Below are positions 35,539 to 46,755 of a stretch of DNA of 64,000 nt, in pieces; the stretch's first letter is position 1; every line of letters begins with the position of its first letter. The notes beneath the pieces are model-generated. The model ran no database searches, was not told the origin of the DNA, and worked only from the letters and a program-made list of their open reading frames with translations. Made by a program: the position numbers and the translations under genes. Source of the DNA: Lepidodermella squamata (Eukaryota > Gastrotricha). The stretch spans positions 1,240,001-1,304,000 of the forward strand of contig JBLDXI010000023.1 of the NCBI GenBank assembly GCA_047495785.1, read 5' to 3'.

Positions 35539-37372
35539 TAGATTAACTCAATTGTAGATATTCCATGCTGAATTTTTCAAATTTTTTAATTCATCGACAT
35601 GGGAAGTTTTATTCGATCGAAATTTCCAGTCGGAATTTGGGCATTAAAATCGGAAAATTTGCTTTATTTCGATGGAACAACTTACCGATATGTAACTGTT
35701 TAATTTATTTTATTTGTTTTTCCGATTCCCGATTTGTAAATTCGAATCGATATTGTTAATCGATATCGGCTCTACACGCTTAGAATCTCGACGGTCCCGA
35801 CCGTCCAGAATTTCCTCACAGTCATGTCTGCGGTCAGGACCGCGGACAATTTTCTTTGTAAATCGGTTAACGTTGAATATTGACGAACAAAATTGCGTCC
35901 CAACGATGAGCCGACTGAATTATTAATTGCTCACCATAAACACCGGTGAGAAATGCATTTAACACGATTGCAACGTCATTAATTATAAGAACTTGGGCAA
36001 ATCTCTGCGCTTGAATTTAAAATCAATATGAAAATCATTCAAAAATCCTTTGATCAATAAATAAATCCTGGACTAAAAAGGGACGACCCATTGTTGCGAA
36101 ACATAGCGAGACAACGCAACCGCGTGGATGCATAATGCCGGTTCAGTTCGTCATTTTTAGTTCTCAAAAGGAGAAGTATTTTTGAACTTTTATTCAAATG
36201 GGCTTAATCAGCAGCCCTTATCTAAGTTATCTCTGAATTTGGCATTGCGCTGAGCTATGGGCAACGCGAAGAATTGAAGGCCACTACCAAATCGCTAATA
36301 TGACGCAGGTTAATTAAACGTCCCTTGAATTTTTCAATTTTGTTCCATGATTTCCCAAAAAATTTAGAGGGCGATCGCAAAAATGGTCCAAGATGTCCGA
36401 TTTGCAGCCAGTCAACAACGGCTATTTTCGTGCAGTGAAAATGCGCACTGGTCACAGATCATCGTCATTTGCTCGATATTAGCGAAGTCCTTCGCAGTAT
36501 GGCGAAATCCCGCGTTTGAAAAATTTCAAAAAACTGGGCTGTTGGCAAATTGCAAATAAGGGCTGAAACTTGACTCTCACTTGATAACTGTAATTATGAT
36601 TACGAATTTGCTATTCTCTTTGCTATTTTTTATCTGAAATTCTGAAATTTTTGTAACATCATGTTGACCCAACTTCTGGCTTGAACCCAGAAGACCTGAG
36701 CGTAATAAAATGAATCCGACAGTTAAATTTGATTTTGAAATCGGGGTTCGGGGCGGATTGGGGACAATAATATATAATAATTCAACGCTTAAACTAATAA
36801 TTTTCCAACGGTCCTGAGCGTGTAATAATTATAAATATTACGCGCACCTGACAATTCGGCAATTATAAATCTTAGTAGCATCAATATTATATAGAATAAT
36901 AATATTTTGCGATGAATTCATCGCGGACTAGACTTATATTAGTCAACGCAGAAAACTTTTCCCGTCGACCGGTCGAAAACGAAATGGTCGGGACCGTCGA
37001 GAACATGTGCGTGTAATACAGGTCTCGGCTGAAACAGGTCTCGTAAACTGACTGCTAATTAAAAAAGCATGTTTTATGTTTTATGAGTTGACCCTGTAAT
37101 TTGAAATTCGCGGGAAAACCTTGAAACTCACGAATTTTGCCTCAAAATTCCCGTTGGAAACAATTTCTTTATCAGTAGCTTATCTCGCCAACATGCATGA
37201 GTTCAAATTCCGATTATAAGTATAATGTTATCTGGTAGAATGTAATTTTAGTATTTTATTAAGGTAAAAATAGTTGATAGTAATTTTTATTATATTCAAT
37301 TTTATTGATTTGTTATTAATATTGAAATATTTGTATAGAGCTATTCTTCAATTTTTTAGTTGAAACTTTGAC
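35539..37372. other. Spacer with a weak long inverted pair
   Basis: TCTCGACGGTCCCGACC at about 35787 recurs as its complement at about 36984, preceded in both cases by an ACACGC word on the outer side, so a decayed ~1.2-kb element is possible. No gene is seen. An ATTTTTTAG acceptor-like site at 37351-37359 lies just before the next gene's ATG and may end a 5' UTR intron. Confidence 0.4.
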
Positions 37373-40300
37373 ATGATGGACACAGTATTGCTGCTTGGCG
37401 GAAGCGGCTTCATGGGCAGTCACGTGATCGACCACCTGCTCGCCTCGCCTCGAAAATGCCGAATAATGACCGTGACCCGTTCAACAAACTGGTCGAACCG
37501 CTGGGGCGGAGCGAAAAATCAGCAATTAATCGACCAAAAATTCACATGCGACCGCGATTCGCAGAAGCTATCGCAAAATCACGAACTAATGAATTTTGAT
37601 TTCGGTGAAAATGGCGTCAAATTAATCGTTGATTTCAGCACATTCACACCCGAGCAAATGCGGGACAGTCTTGAATTTGTGAAATTGAAATTCGGTTCTC
37701 AGGCTACTAGACCGATTTACATCTACTTAAGTTCGGATTCTATTTACGAGGTGGCGAAAAAATCGGATGTGGACGATGGCAAAAATTGGTCGATTTTGAA
37801 GGAGGAAGATGCGGTGAGGCCGGGTGATGAAACCGAGCGAGACGAACTGGCCGAGGCGGATCCGTACGGCGAGGCGAAATTTGCGGCCGAGGAGATTCTA
37901 GTCGCGGAGCACGGCGATATTCCATTCGTTGCCCTGCGATTGCCTGATGTCATCGGACCACGCGATCAGCTTGGAAACAGGTAATAAATTGTAAAAAAAA
38001 AATCGAAATAAAAAATTAAATTAAATTAAATTAAAATGAGAAATTTGAAAAATAAAACTATACTGTTAATTAAATTTAAATAAATTAGATTTCGCAATTT
38101 TTATTCAGAATAAAATGTGTGAAAAATGAGAATTCGAAATGGCTAGCGAGAAAGTTTTAAATAAAATTTTTTAACCGCTGTTGAACTTGCGCGACTTCAA
38201 GGGAAAAATTGCTGAATTTACAGATTTTAAGCTGATGTAAAGCGTGTCCTAGAAGTTGCGTTTTTTAATTTTATAAGAAATTCAAAATTCAACTAATTTT
38301 TTTAGATTGAACCTACTGAGAGAAAATTCCAACTATTATTCGTGATTTAACCGAAAAAATAACCGAGTTTCCAGCATCAGACGGGTTGGCTCGACCTTCA
38401 ACCTAGAAAAATTTAGTAACAGGCTTCAAAGCAAAAGCTTCAAAGCACCATGACCTCAAAGCAAAATTAAAAAATGGCTTCAAAGTAAAATAATAGCATT
38501 AATTCCAAAACATGGTGATCATTGCTTAATACTTTATTTTACTTTTTTTATGGGAGTGCTTTGAAGCCATTTGGTCTGAAGTGTGCACCATTTGTTGCTC
38601 TCTGCTTTATTTGAAGCCTGCTACTCTGTGGGGGACCCTAGAAAATAGATGAAGACCTCAGCAGATGAAGAAATTATGTGGAGAAGTTAGCGATAGCTGA
38701 GGCGATACAAGGATCGCTTGATATTCTCGTAGTTCCGAATCTTCGTCGTCAAAGACTGTCGACTCAGAACTCAGATCAACACTTTCACCGAAATTCAGAG
38801 TCGCAGAAAAAACCGATTAGTAAATATCCGGAACACTTGGCCCAGTTTTAGCTTCGACGCGCTCTCGCATCTTGGATATAGCGATTGCCGATTCAACTTG
38901 GTGGTAATCGGGTGCGTGATTACTTATTCGTGGTTATTCGTATTCAACAAAACAGTCTTAACAGGGATAATGTTGCCTCTCTTCAACCCAATAGTAGCAG
39001 TAACCTTTGGCTACGATCGCCTTGTTGTTTCTCGTGGTGTTGTAATATCGGTCGGTTAATCGCTAGCGGGTTTGGCACAGCCTGTCTTGGCGGAGCATGA
39101 GCAGTTGGAACCAGAGTGGGTGCCGAGGGATTCATTGATGGAAGTGGTACCGCTTGTTGTTGGAATTGCCGCCATTGCTGCCATTGTTGAAACTTGAGAA
39201 CGTTTGGGTCGACAAAGCCCTGAACACCGGCGCCAGACACCGGATTGTACAATATGAAGCTACGAAGGTGCGTAAGAGGAACAGGAAATGGGGAAACAAG
39301 GAGTTTATCATGAACAGATAAGTTATCATGAACAGGGTTGAAACACAGACAACAGGCTTTTGCTGGAACTTGTAACATGAAAGGCAGATTCTCCATAAAT
39401 CTATCGCATTCATCTGTTGAATAATGCCGGTATAAACTGGTTGGAGTGTAAACCGAATCCCCTGGTCGAACCTCAAATCTCGATAGCTCCATCTACATGA
39501 ATGCGCGTCGATTATGCCAACCGGAAGTCACTGGGTTCTTCGATTTCGTAATTTAACAGGCATAGTACCGTCGGTTTTTTTAAAGCAAAAATCTCGGCCT
39601 CGGCAGTCAGACTGAAAAGTAGCTTGTTGGTTGAATTTGGCTACTCAGGAAAAATTTCCAGCCTGCGTTTGATCTTATTGATTTTTGCAGTTGCCTGAAC
39701 TTTGGTAGACATCAAGGCCTTGATTTGAGCCTCATCGTGGTCAATGTTGTTGTGAACTTCTATGAATTGATTGCCAGTCCGGATCAGCAGTTGAGAGATA
39801 CCTATAGCTCTGTGACGATATATCGCCATATTGACCTATTATTCGAAAATTGCACGGCTGGTGAGGCGTTTCGGTATGTACACCGGGGTGGCGAAATCGG
39901 TTGGCGAATTAAAGGATTGAATAGCCAGGTTTTGGTAATTGTGATATTTATCTTTGACTTGCAGGCGCGATAATCGCTGTATCAGCGTGAAACGGAACCC
40001 CTGCCAGGTTTCTGTGGGAACAACTCCATCAACTGGGTTAGCATTGCAGTTTCTGAGAGCGGAGCATCGAAGTAATTTCAGCGACGAAGCCAGCTTGGGG
40101 GACCTTTCCAAGGTCCAGTAGACTTTGCGTTGACGATAAGAGCAGTTTCCCCAAGCTTGAACCCATTCTTGAAGTAGATTGTGCCGAATGAATAATCTTG
40201 AGGTATGATATCTGTGTAGGTTTCACTTCGGTTTCCTGATCGGATCAAATCAGTTTGCCTTCAACGTTCATTTAATGAAATGTGGGAAAAGGCCTTTACA

Positions 40301-41197
40301 ATTTCACTGGAGCTACAAGAAAGGGCGTAGTGTCCCATGAACCTTGAAAATTGGTAGTTGGAAAATGGCTGCTTTGTTAGCCTGAGGAACCGTTTAGATA
40401 TAAGTGTTTGAAAATTAAAAAGTGCATTGAATTTTTTCGAAATTTCTAACTTCAGAATAATTCATATTTATTCTGGTGATCAAATTTTTTTCAAGTCGGG
40501 TCAGTTATGATAATGACGAAGTATTTACAAATTTTGATCATAAACATCAAAATTGTTTGATGTTCTTTCTCTAATTTGTTTTAGCCCGATTTACGGCCAG
40601 TCCTCGCATGAACAACGCTGGTGGATATGCCAGATATGGGCAAAAATGTCGCCACCAGGTTCGAAAAACCCGAATATCGCCCCGGTCCACGTTCCGAGCT
40701 GGCTCATGCAACGGCCACTCAGTTTTGTCTACGCAGCTGATGTCGCGAGGCTGGTGACCCTGATCTACGAAGAAAGCCAGTCAACCGTGAAATTGCTCAA
40801 CCAAGTCTTGAATTTCGCATTCCCGACACCTGTTACCCTGCCGGAATTATTCAACAAAATTCTGATTGCGATCGGTAAAAACCCGGTACCGGTTTCGGAA
40901 TTTTCGGTACAATCGGAATTTTTTGACGAAAAATACCCGAATTTGAACCCGTATTTCGCGTATCCTTCCGTTACACGCGGGCCGATTGACGTGGCGAAAT
41001 TTCAGGATTGTTTTCCCGATTTCGAATTTGCGAACTTCGACAGGGCGGTTCAGGAAACGGCGGAATTTTTCGAAACGGCCGCAACCAATCAAGCGGAACG
41101 GGATCGATACGCCGCGACTCTGAAATACATCCTAGAGTTATTTAAAGAGCGTAACATGATTAATGATGATTCCGCTTTTTTAGCTGAAAGGATTTGA
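37373..41197 (+). CDS. Extended SDR (NAD-dependent epimerase/dehydratase-like)
   Basis: Two exons, 37373-37980 and 40585-41197, split within an Arg/Ser codon by a 2.6-kb intron, give 406 aa. Residues 3-15 are the Rossmann nucleotide-binding motif (VLLLGGSGFMGSH, GxxGxxG). A central VDFST, YLSSDSIYE and the DPYGEAKFAAEE block follow, the last being the YxxxK catalytic pair of the short-chain dehydrogenase family. Then come LRLPDVIGPRDQ, and after the splice a substrate half with FVYAADVARLV and FNFAFPTPVTLPELF-like blocks. It is probably a cytosolic NAD(P)-dependent sugar-nucleotide or related epimerase/reductase; the substrate cannot be told. AATAAA overlaps the end (41199). A decayed second copy of exon 2 is 3.4 kb downstream. 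Confidence 0.85.
38238..38400 (+). repeat. Decayed CGTGTCC-type MITE fragment
   Basis: GCGTGTCCTAGAAGTTGCG and the following AAGAAATTCAAA, GAGAGAAA and ATTTAACCGAA words match the left part of the MITE at 32259. The right end is missing. Confidence 0.6.
38408..38636. mobile_element. Small foldback with GGCTTCAAAGCA subrepeats
   Basis: The left half repeats GGCTTCAAAGCA/CTTCAAAGCAC words several times. The right half carries their complements (GTGCTTTGAAGCC, TTTGAAGCCTG), so the whole folds back on itself. It is non-coding and lies in the SDR intron. Confidence 0.55.
38640..40260 (-). pseudogene. Decayed minus-strand gene nested in the SDR intron
   Basis: Several minus-strand stretches read like real protein but are broken by stops and frame changes. 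One at ~40240-40100 contains SGNRSETYTDIIPQDYSFG and a GLET-like strand. Another at ~40080-39985 follows it. A 169-codon open frame runs 39492-38983 (ELSRFEVRPGDSVYTPTSLY; a Gln/Trp-rich middle; a Pro-rich end). An acidic piece at ~38800-38660 has DEDSELREYQ. I do not recognise the family. It could be a broken host gene, an old inserted element, or a multi-exon gene whose introns I cannot place. The boundaries are approximate. Confidence 0.35.
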
Positions 41198-41310
41198 AAA
41201 TAAAATGAAAAATAACTAATTACTATGGCTTATGTGCGACCTATGTATGGTAAATTAAAATTCATATAATAATTTTATGAATATTTATCCCAATTATTAA
41301 TATTTAAGAA

Positions 41311-41470
41311 AAGGGAGAATTGGTTTGCATCACCAAAACGACTATTTAGATCATCAAAAAGACCATTTAGATCACCAAATGAAAACTGTCAAAAACAAAA
41401 ACCATCACCAAAACGACCATTTAGATCACCTAAACCAAGTTTAAATCACCAAAAGGCAGTTTGCGACACC
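41311..41470 (+). repeat. ~21-24-bp iterated repeat
   Basis: Units of the form GATCACCAAAACGACCATTTA recur about five times with small changes and gaps. All have the same orientation, and no complementary arm is seen. Confidence 0.6.
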
Positions 41471-41805
41471 AAACGTAAAAATGGCTCATTTTGCTCATTT
41501 TACTTACAGGGCACGCTTTATCTGGCGAAAACTAAAGCAGATACATGAAAGTACTTTATATCATCAGACTCACCTCATTGATAGCAATCGTTTGATATTA
41601 AATTCGAGGCAATATTCGAATGGCAAAACCTCTGGCCATATTATATGCACATATTTTATTCGTTGCATCAGGAATGTGATCAAACCTTAACCCTCGTAAG
41701 ACTTATTGTTAGCAGTCACGTGATTAATCAAGCCAGATTTTCTTATTGTAGTGCAAATACCGGGGTGACTTTCGCGTTTGGGGCCCAATATGCCATGCAA
41801 AATGG

Positions 41806-42118
41806 AGTGATTTTGGCATGGCAAATCTCGAAGGTAGCCGGGCTAGTAAACTTTGATTGGGGCACCGCTGGATAGCTGACATAGAATGCAGCCCGAATAT
41901 GACAGTGTTTATTCATTTCGACCCCTTTTTCTCAACTGCGAGTCATCGAAGTTTCGTTAAAAATAGAAATTACCCAAAAGCATGGCAAACGTCTAGTATA
42001 GACATCAATGCTTGCCTTTTCCTGGGCTATCCAATATGAAACGGTACCCCTCTCAACAAAGGCATGAACAAAGGGTATTAGCCCGATTACCTTCGAGATT
42101 TACCATGCCAAAGTCAAC
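41806..42118. mobile_element. ~310-bp foldback
   Basis: TTTTGGCATGGCAAATCTCGAAGGTA at the left recurs as its complement near 42090-42115, and GGATAGC-type words and GGGCTA-type words also pair across the centre. It is non-coding and lies between the SDR gene and the secreted-protein gene. Confidence 0.55.
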
Positions 42119-42171
42119 CCAGTTGAAAGTAATTTAAAAAGTTTTCAAGCTTTATGTTATAGCCAGTTAGC

Positions 42172-43052
42172 TCAGAATCCGCAGGTATCGACGTTGAAGC
42201 CGGTAGCGATGTTGCCGTTTAACGAGAAGCTTGAAGGAGGTCCCATACCGGCAGCGGGAATGCTGGCACAGCAAGACGGGAAATAGCTGAAAGCTGTTGT
42301 GGGCCATGTTGGCTGGAGTTTCAAATTGTATAGAAAATTACAGTATATTAAAAGACAAATAATTCTAAACGTACACTGCCACCTCCAGCAGGGGCCTGTT
42401 TCGTCTGGCCTGACGTTAGACAAGAATTCGGAAATCGCACGCAGCGACCGCCTGATCCAGCAGAAGGAGTACACACCTTGTAGGGATTGGCGTCAGTCGC
42501 AGCCATGCAGTACCACAGCGGAACTGTCGCCTGTACGTACATATCGTAGAATATGTTAGAGGCTCCGAGGGCATCACAGCAGGCCTTGAATGAGTTGAAC
42601 GTTGTCGCCGGAACACCGGTCGCAGTCTTCAATAAACAGCCGATGTCTAATCGCACGTTTCAAAAGATGTGTCAGCCTTACCATAGCTGTTGGCGTTGTC
42701 GAGCATGCCGTAGCAGCGACAGAAGTGCAAAATTTGATCGTTTTGGCAACATCGGTGCCTGTGCCGGCCGTGGTTAACTGGCACATGGTGAATTGGTTCT
42801 AAAGGTGACGAAAAATTGGTAGAGCAGTAGTTACTCGTATGTTATCAAGCAATTTACGTTATCGGCGCAAGATTGAGTTGCGGTGCACGCAGTTGCGGCG
42901 CACGTTGTTCCGGTAGCGCAGGTTGCTCCACAAGTCGGGCAGGATGGGCAGGCTGACGAGGCTGGGCATGGTGTCGTGGTGCTGGTGGTTGACGTGGGAG
43001 GGCAAGCGTAGCATCCAGCAAGCAAAGCAGCAACAAAGAAGACAGCCTTCAT
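42172..43052 (-). CDS. Secreted Cys/Thr-rich protein
   Basis: Four exons on the minus strand, 43052-42858, 42798-42682, 42626-42475 and 42286-42172, give 192 aa with all junctions in phase. Residues 1-16 are a signal peptide (MKAVFFVAALLAGCYA). Residues 17-60 are a Thr/Cys low-complexity region (TSTTSTTTPCP, CPSCPTCGATC). The rest is a compact domain with about nine further Cys, including a FKACCDALGASNIFYDMYVQ helix-like piece and a final PSCCAS...VDTCGF. It is presumably extracellular and disulphide-bonded. I recognise no family. The last intron uses a GT donor two bases inside the reading codon and is the least certain junction. Confidence 0.6.
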
Positions 43053-44587
43053 GTCGAGTTCAGAAAAATTATGAAAGAAAAAATATATCAAGAGAAGAAA
43101 GTGTAGCTGTTATTACTTGAGAAAATAAACAAATGAGACCGCGGGGCCAACTCGTAAGTTGTTACTTCTCATCCACCGCCCTGCTTATGCTGTTCTCATA
43201 TCATCGTTAAATTTTAATTGCTTTTACCGCTCGCGCTTACAGCCAATATATTTTCATTCGACACGCAGGCGATATCATAGCTTCACATCACCGCCTAATG
43301 ACTGCGTAGGCCCTTTCGTGCTCATAAGCGTCTCATGCGAGCGGAGGGTTTTTTTCACGATTTTGTTGACCTGTTCAGTTATGGAATAAAACATCATAAT
43401 CACTACGAAAAAAGTGAACATTTTATTGCGCAAAAATGAAAAATTAGCTTTTTAGTTGCTATGTAGCTAAATAAGGATGATAAACACTTTGGCGACGGTT
43501 GTATCAGCAGGAGCAGTTTGTTGGCTTTTGAGCTATTAAACCATATTTTTTTCCTAGTGATCATCGCTGTGCGATGGATGTAGATTCAATCCGTGAATGA
43601 AACGTGTATTTATGTAAGATGCCGAGAATCCAATATTGCTTTATTCTCCTCTGTTGCATTCAGCAGCCCTTCAGCATATTCATTCGACAGTCATTCAATA
43701 GCTCATCTTGCCGAGCCCAGGTGTGCAAGAAATCTCGAACACTAATCATGTGGAACTACGATGAAACACATTCCCCTGTGATTGAGGCCAAAAATACTGT
43801 GCAATAAACGGGGTTCTTTAACGCTCAGATATGAAAATTAAGGTGGATTAGACTCAAATCAATTTCGGCTGGCCGCGGGACCTTGTTTCTTCCAGGCAAT
43901 CATGCAAGAAAGCCATATACCTGAAAACACGCCTTTTTGGCCAATCCTGAGGAGAAAAGCGAAAGGAAGCAGCTCGCAAGATTGACTGGAAGAGGCGTGG
44001 TTCCGATGGAAAAATCACAGAATAAAATACTTTTCTCGTGTCGCGTTTTTCTAAGTTCAATTTTAGGATGCCTTTTCAAGAGCATTGTCAGTTTGATCTC
44101 GCTGATTTACGACACATCTGCACTCCTTCCACAGGTTTTGCCAGGTTCTGCTTTTTTGCCAGGCAGATATTCGTCGTATCATGACTGTTTCCATTCTCTT
44201 ATTTTTCTATTTCTACATAATTAAGAGCGAGCTTTTTTCTCAGTCAAGGTATGACGACTGTGCATCGCGGCGAATCCACACTTTGTAGTAAGAACTTGGG
44301 TGTGTAAAGACAGCAGTGGCTGTAGCTGCGGCATATACAGCGGCAGATCTGACTGCTCACTCCGCTTTCGTGTGGTGACGACGGGTGTAATAGCCGCATC
44401 CATTTCATTGCCTGCACTATACAACAGGCCGCCGGCAAATTACGTATGTTGTTTACAATTAAGTGTGAATTTCAACACGCTTGCCAACAGTTGAGCGTTC
44501 TAATTTTCTTGGTTTTCCAAGAACTGTTTTTTTTACTTGAGGCTTATCTGAATTTTTCATTCTTATTTGCCCATGGTATAGTCAACC
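43053..44587. other. Spacer
   Basis: No exon is supported on either strand. The sequence just upstream of 43052 would hold the promoter of the secreted-protein gene. Confidence 0.4.
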
Positions 44588-45115
44588 AATTCTCAACCAG
44601 TCCTTGCATCAGCAGCTATGGTGGATTTGCCAGATATGCAGAAAACGTTCACGCTCCGAGCTGGCTCATGCAAAGACCCGTCAGTTTCGTCTACGCTGCT
44701 GATGTCGCGAGGCTGGTGACCCGGGTCTTCGAGGAAAATCAGCCAAGCGTGAAATTGTTCAACCAAGTCTTCAACTTCGCATTCCCGACACCCGTTACCC
44801 TCCCGGAATTCTTTAACAAAATTATTTAGCAATTGGTAAAAATCCGGTTTCGGAATTTTCGGTACAATCGGAATTTTTCGACGGAAAATACCCGAATTTG
44901 AACCCGTATTTCCCTACATTTCCGCGGGCCGATCGATCTTGCGAAAATTCAGGATTCATGTCCCTAATTTGAATCACGAATTTTGACAAGGCGCTTCCCG
45001 TGGATTTTATCGAAATGGCCGCAACCAGTCAAGCGGAACGAGATCGATACGCCGCGACGCTGAAATATGTCCTTGAGTTATTTTAAGAGCTTAACATGAC
45101 TAATGAGGATTCCGC
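44588..45115 (+). pseudogene. Partial duplicate of SDR exon 2
   Basis: It matches 40595-41190 of the intact SDR gene from CCAGTCCT-GCAT through the FVYAADVARLV and NFAFPTPVTLPE blocks to the GERDRYAATLKY-like end. About 45 bases near the start are missing. A stop (ATTTAG) and several frame changes occur from 44827 on, and the N-terminal Rossmann half is absent. A dead tandem copy. Confidence 0.9.
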
Positions 45116-45566
45116 TATTTGATCCGCTATATGAGTTAAAAATAAAATGAGAAGTAATTAATTAAATCCGTGACTTCCGAAGTTATAATGAAAAGGTCAA
45201 ATCGACTTATTTCTCTTTGGAACATATTTTTTTGTCTCAACTCGAGCGTAAAAAAAGTGTTTTCGGTCATTTTGCGGGCGGAGAACAAACGAGCGGATAT
45301 GAGTGATTTCAACGGAAAAAACACGCAGTAAAACACGTTGGCGGTTGAGAGGACGTGGACATTTTTTAAGCTTCCTGCCACTAATTTCCCGAATAAATTT
45401 GATTTTAATTGATTCCTAATGCATCATTTCATAGTCTGCTCTCTCACGAACTCAGTTATTTTGTTACTTATTCTAAAGGACTTGCTTTATTGTCCCAGAA
45501 CAGTCAAGTTTCTGGGAAATTTTTTATTGAAGTCTTCATGTCTTATGCCGATTTTTCATAATTTAG

Positions 45567-46116
45567 ATGAATAATTTTAATATGCTTGGTTTCGCGATGT
45601 TATTTATATCGATAACGTTGAACCTGATTTGTGCCACGGATTCATTCAGCTTCGTAAGAAGTGAGCTATTTATCAATATTTTCGAGATAAAATAATGAAA
45701 AATGAGACATTTCCATTTAAATTCTACCGTTTTCATGAATATTCTGAATATTGATCTAAATATTATTTTTGAATTCTTACCACCAAAATTCGCATTTTTG
45801 AATTCGCGGAGAAAATCAGAAAAATTTCATTTCAATTTTCAAATTTATTAAATTTTTTCGGAATTTTTTAGGAAGCAATAGCGCGGCAGCCATAGCAGAA
45901 AACATGGTCTCGCAAATGCTGTCCAGACGCCGAAATGAAACAATGAATAATCCGGCATCGACACCGAAACCGCGGTCGAAAATGTCCCAAAAGCTGGGTG
46001 TCTACATACGATCACGACTGCCCATGAGTCCTATTGAGAATAGCTACGACCTGACCCAGCGAAAAATGCACCTGTCGCAGCAATTGCGAGAACATTTCAA
46101 TAGAAATCAACAATGA
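45567..46116 (+). CDS. Small secreted peptide precursor candidate
   Basis: Two exons, 45567-45660 and 45872-46116, join in phase (GTGAGC donor, TTTTTTAG acceptor) to give 112 aa. Residues 1-23 form a signal peptide (MLGFAMLFISITLNLICA within it). Basic cleavage-type sites follow: RR at ~31-32 and RRR at ~50. The C-terminal half (GVYIRSRLPMSPIENSYDL, then a Gln/Arg/His helix) is the most protein-like part. The layout is that of a neuropeptide or hormone precursor, but no known peptide family is recognised and there is no Gly-Lys-Arg amidation site. AATAAA is at 46157. Confidence 0.5.
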
Positions 46117-46755
46117 GATTCGCCGAATTTATTTCGATTTTTTTTATTTTGAAAAAAATAAATCAAGGTAGGAAAAAGCTACCGGTTATTTTTACGAATT
46201 ATTCACCGTCCAACAGAATTATGAATTATTCATGATATAATATGGCAGCCTTTGAACCAGAAAAAATTAACTTAACAATCAATTTTTTCCGATATTGCTC
46301 TCGTGGGCCGGTAAAATCGAAGAGCGTTTTCACCCACACATTTTATGATCGCAAAAAATGCGCGTATAATTAATATGATCCTGACCCTCGCTGCAGCTAT
46401 ATGCATGTTTTTTTCGAATTTATTTTGCATTAAGTGCGGTTTATTTGCTATTTTTTTTTTTCTAACATGTAGTGCGCAGTTAATCGATCGCGAACTACGT
46501 CAAGCGGAAAGCGGTGAATCAACAATAAAACATGGTGACCTCTTATTTTTGAAATACTACCTTCAGATAACCTTTGCGTATTGATAACGCTCAAGTGACC
46601 CTTGACGATGTTATCTTTGGCCAGCGAGGACATGATGATATCATAATCACCTGTATTTCTTATCTTTAGACGGCATTTCTTCTTTCTTTCATAGCATAAA
46701 CAACAGCATAGTAATACACATATTATGAAATAGCGAAATCCAAAATATTCCAACG

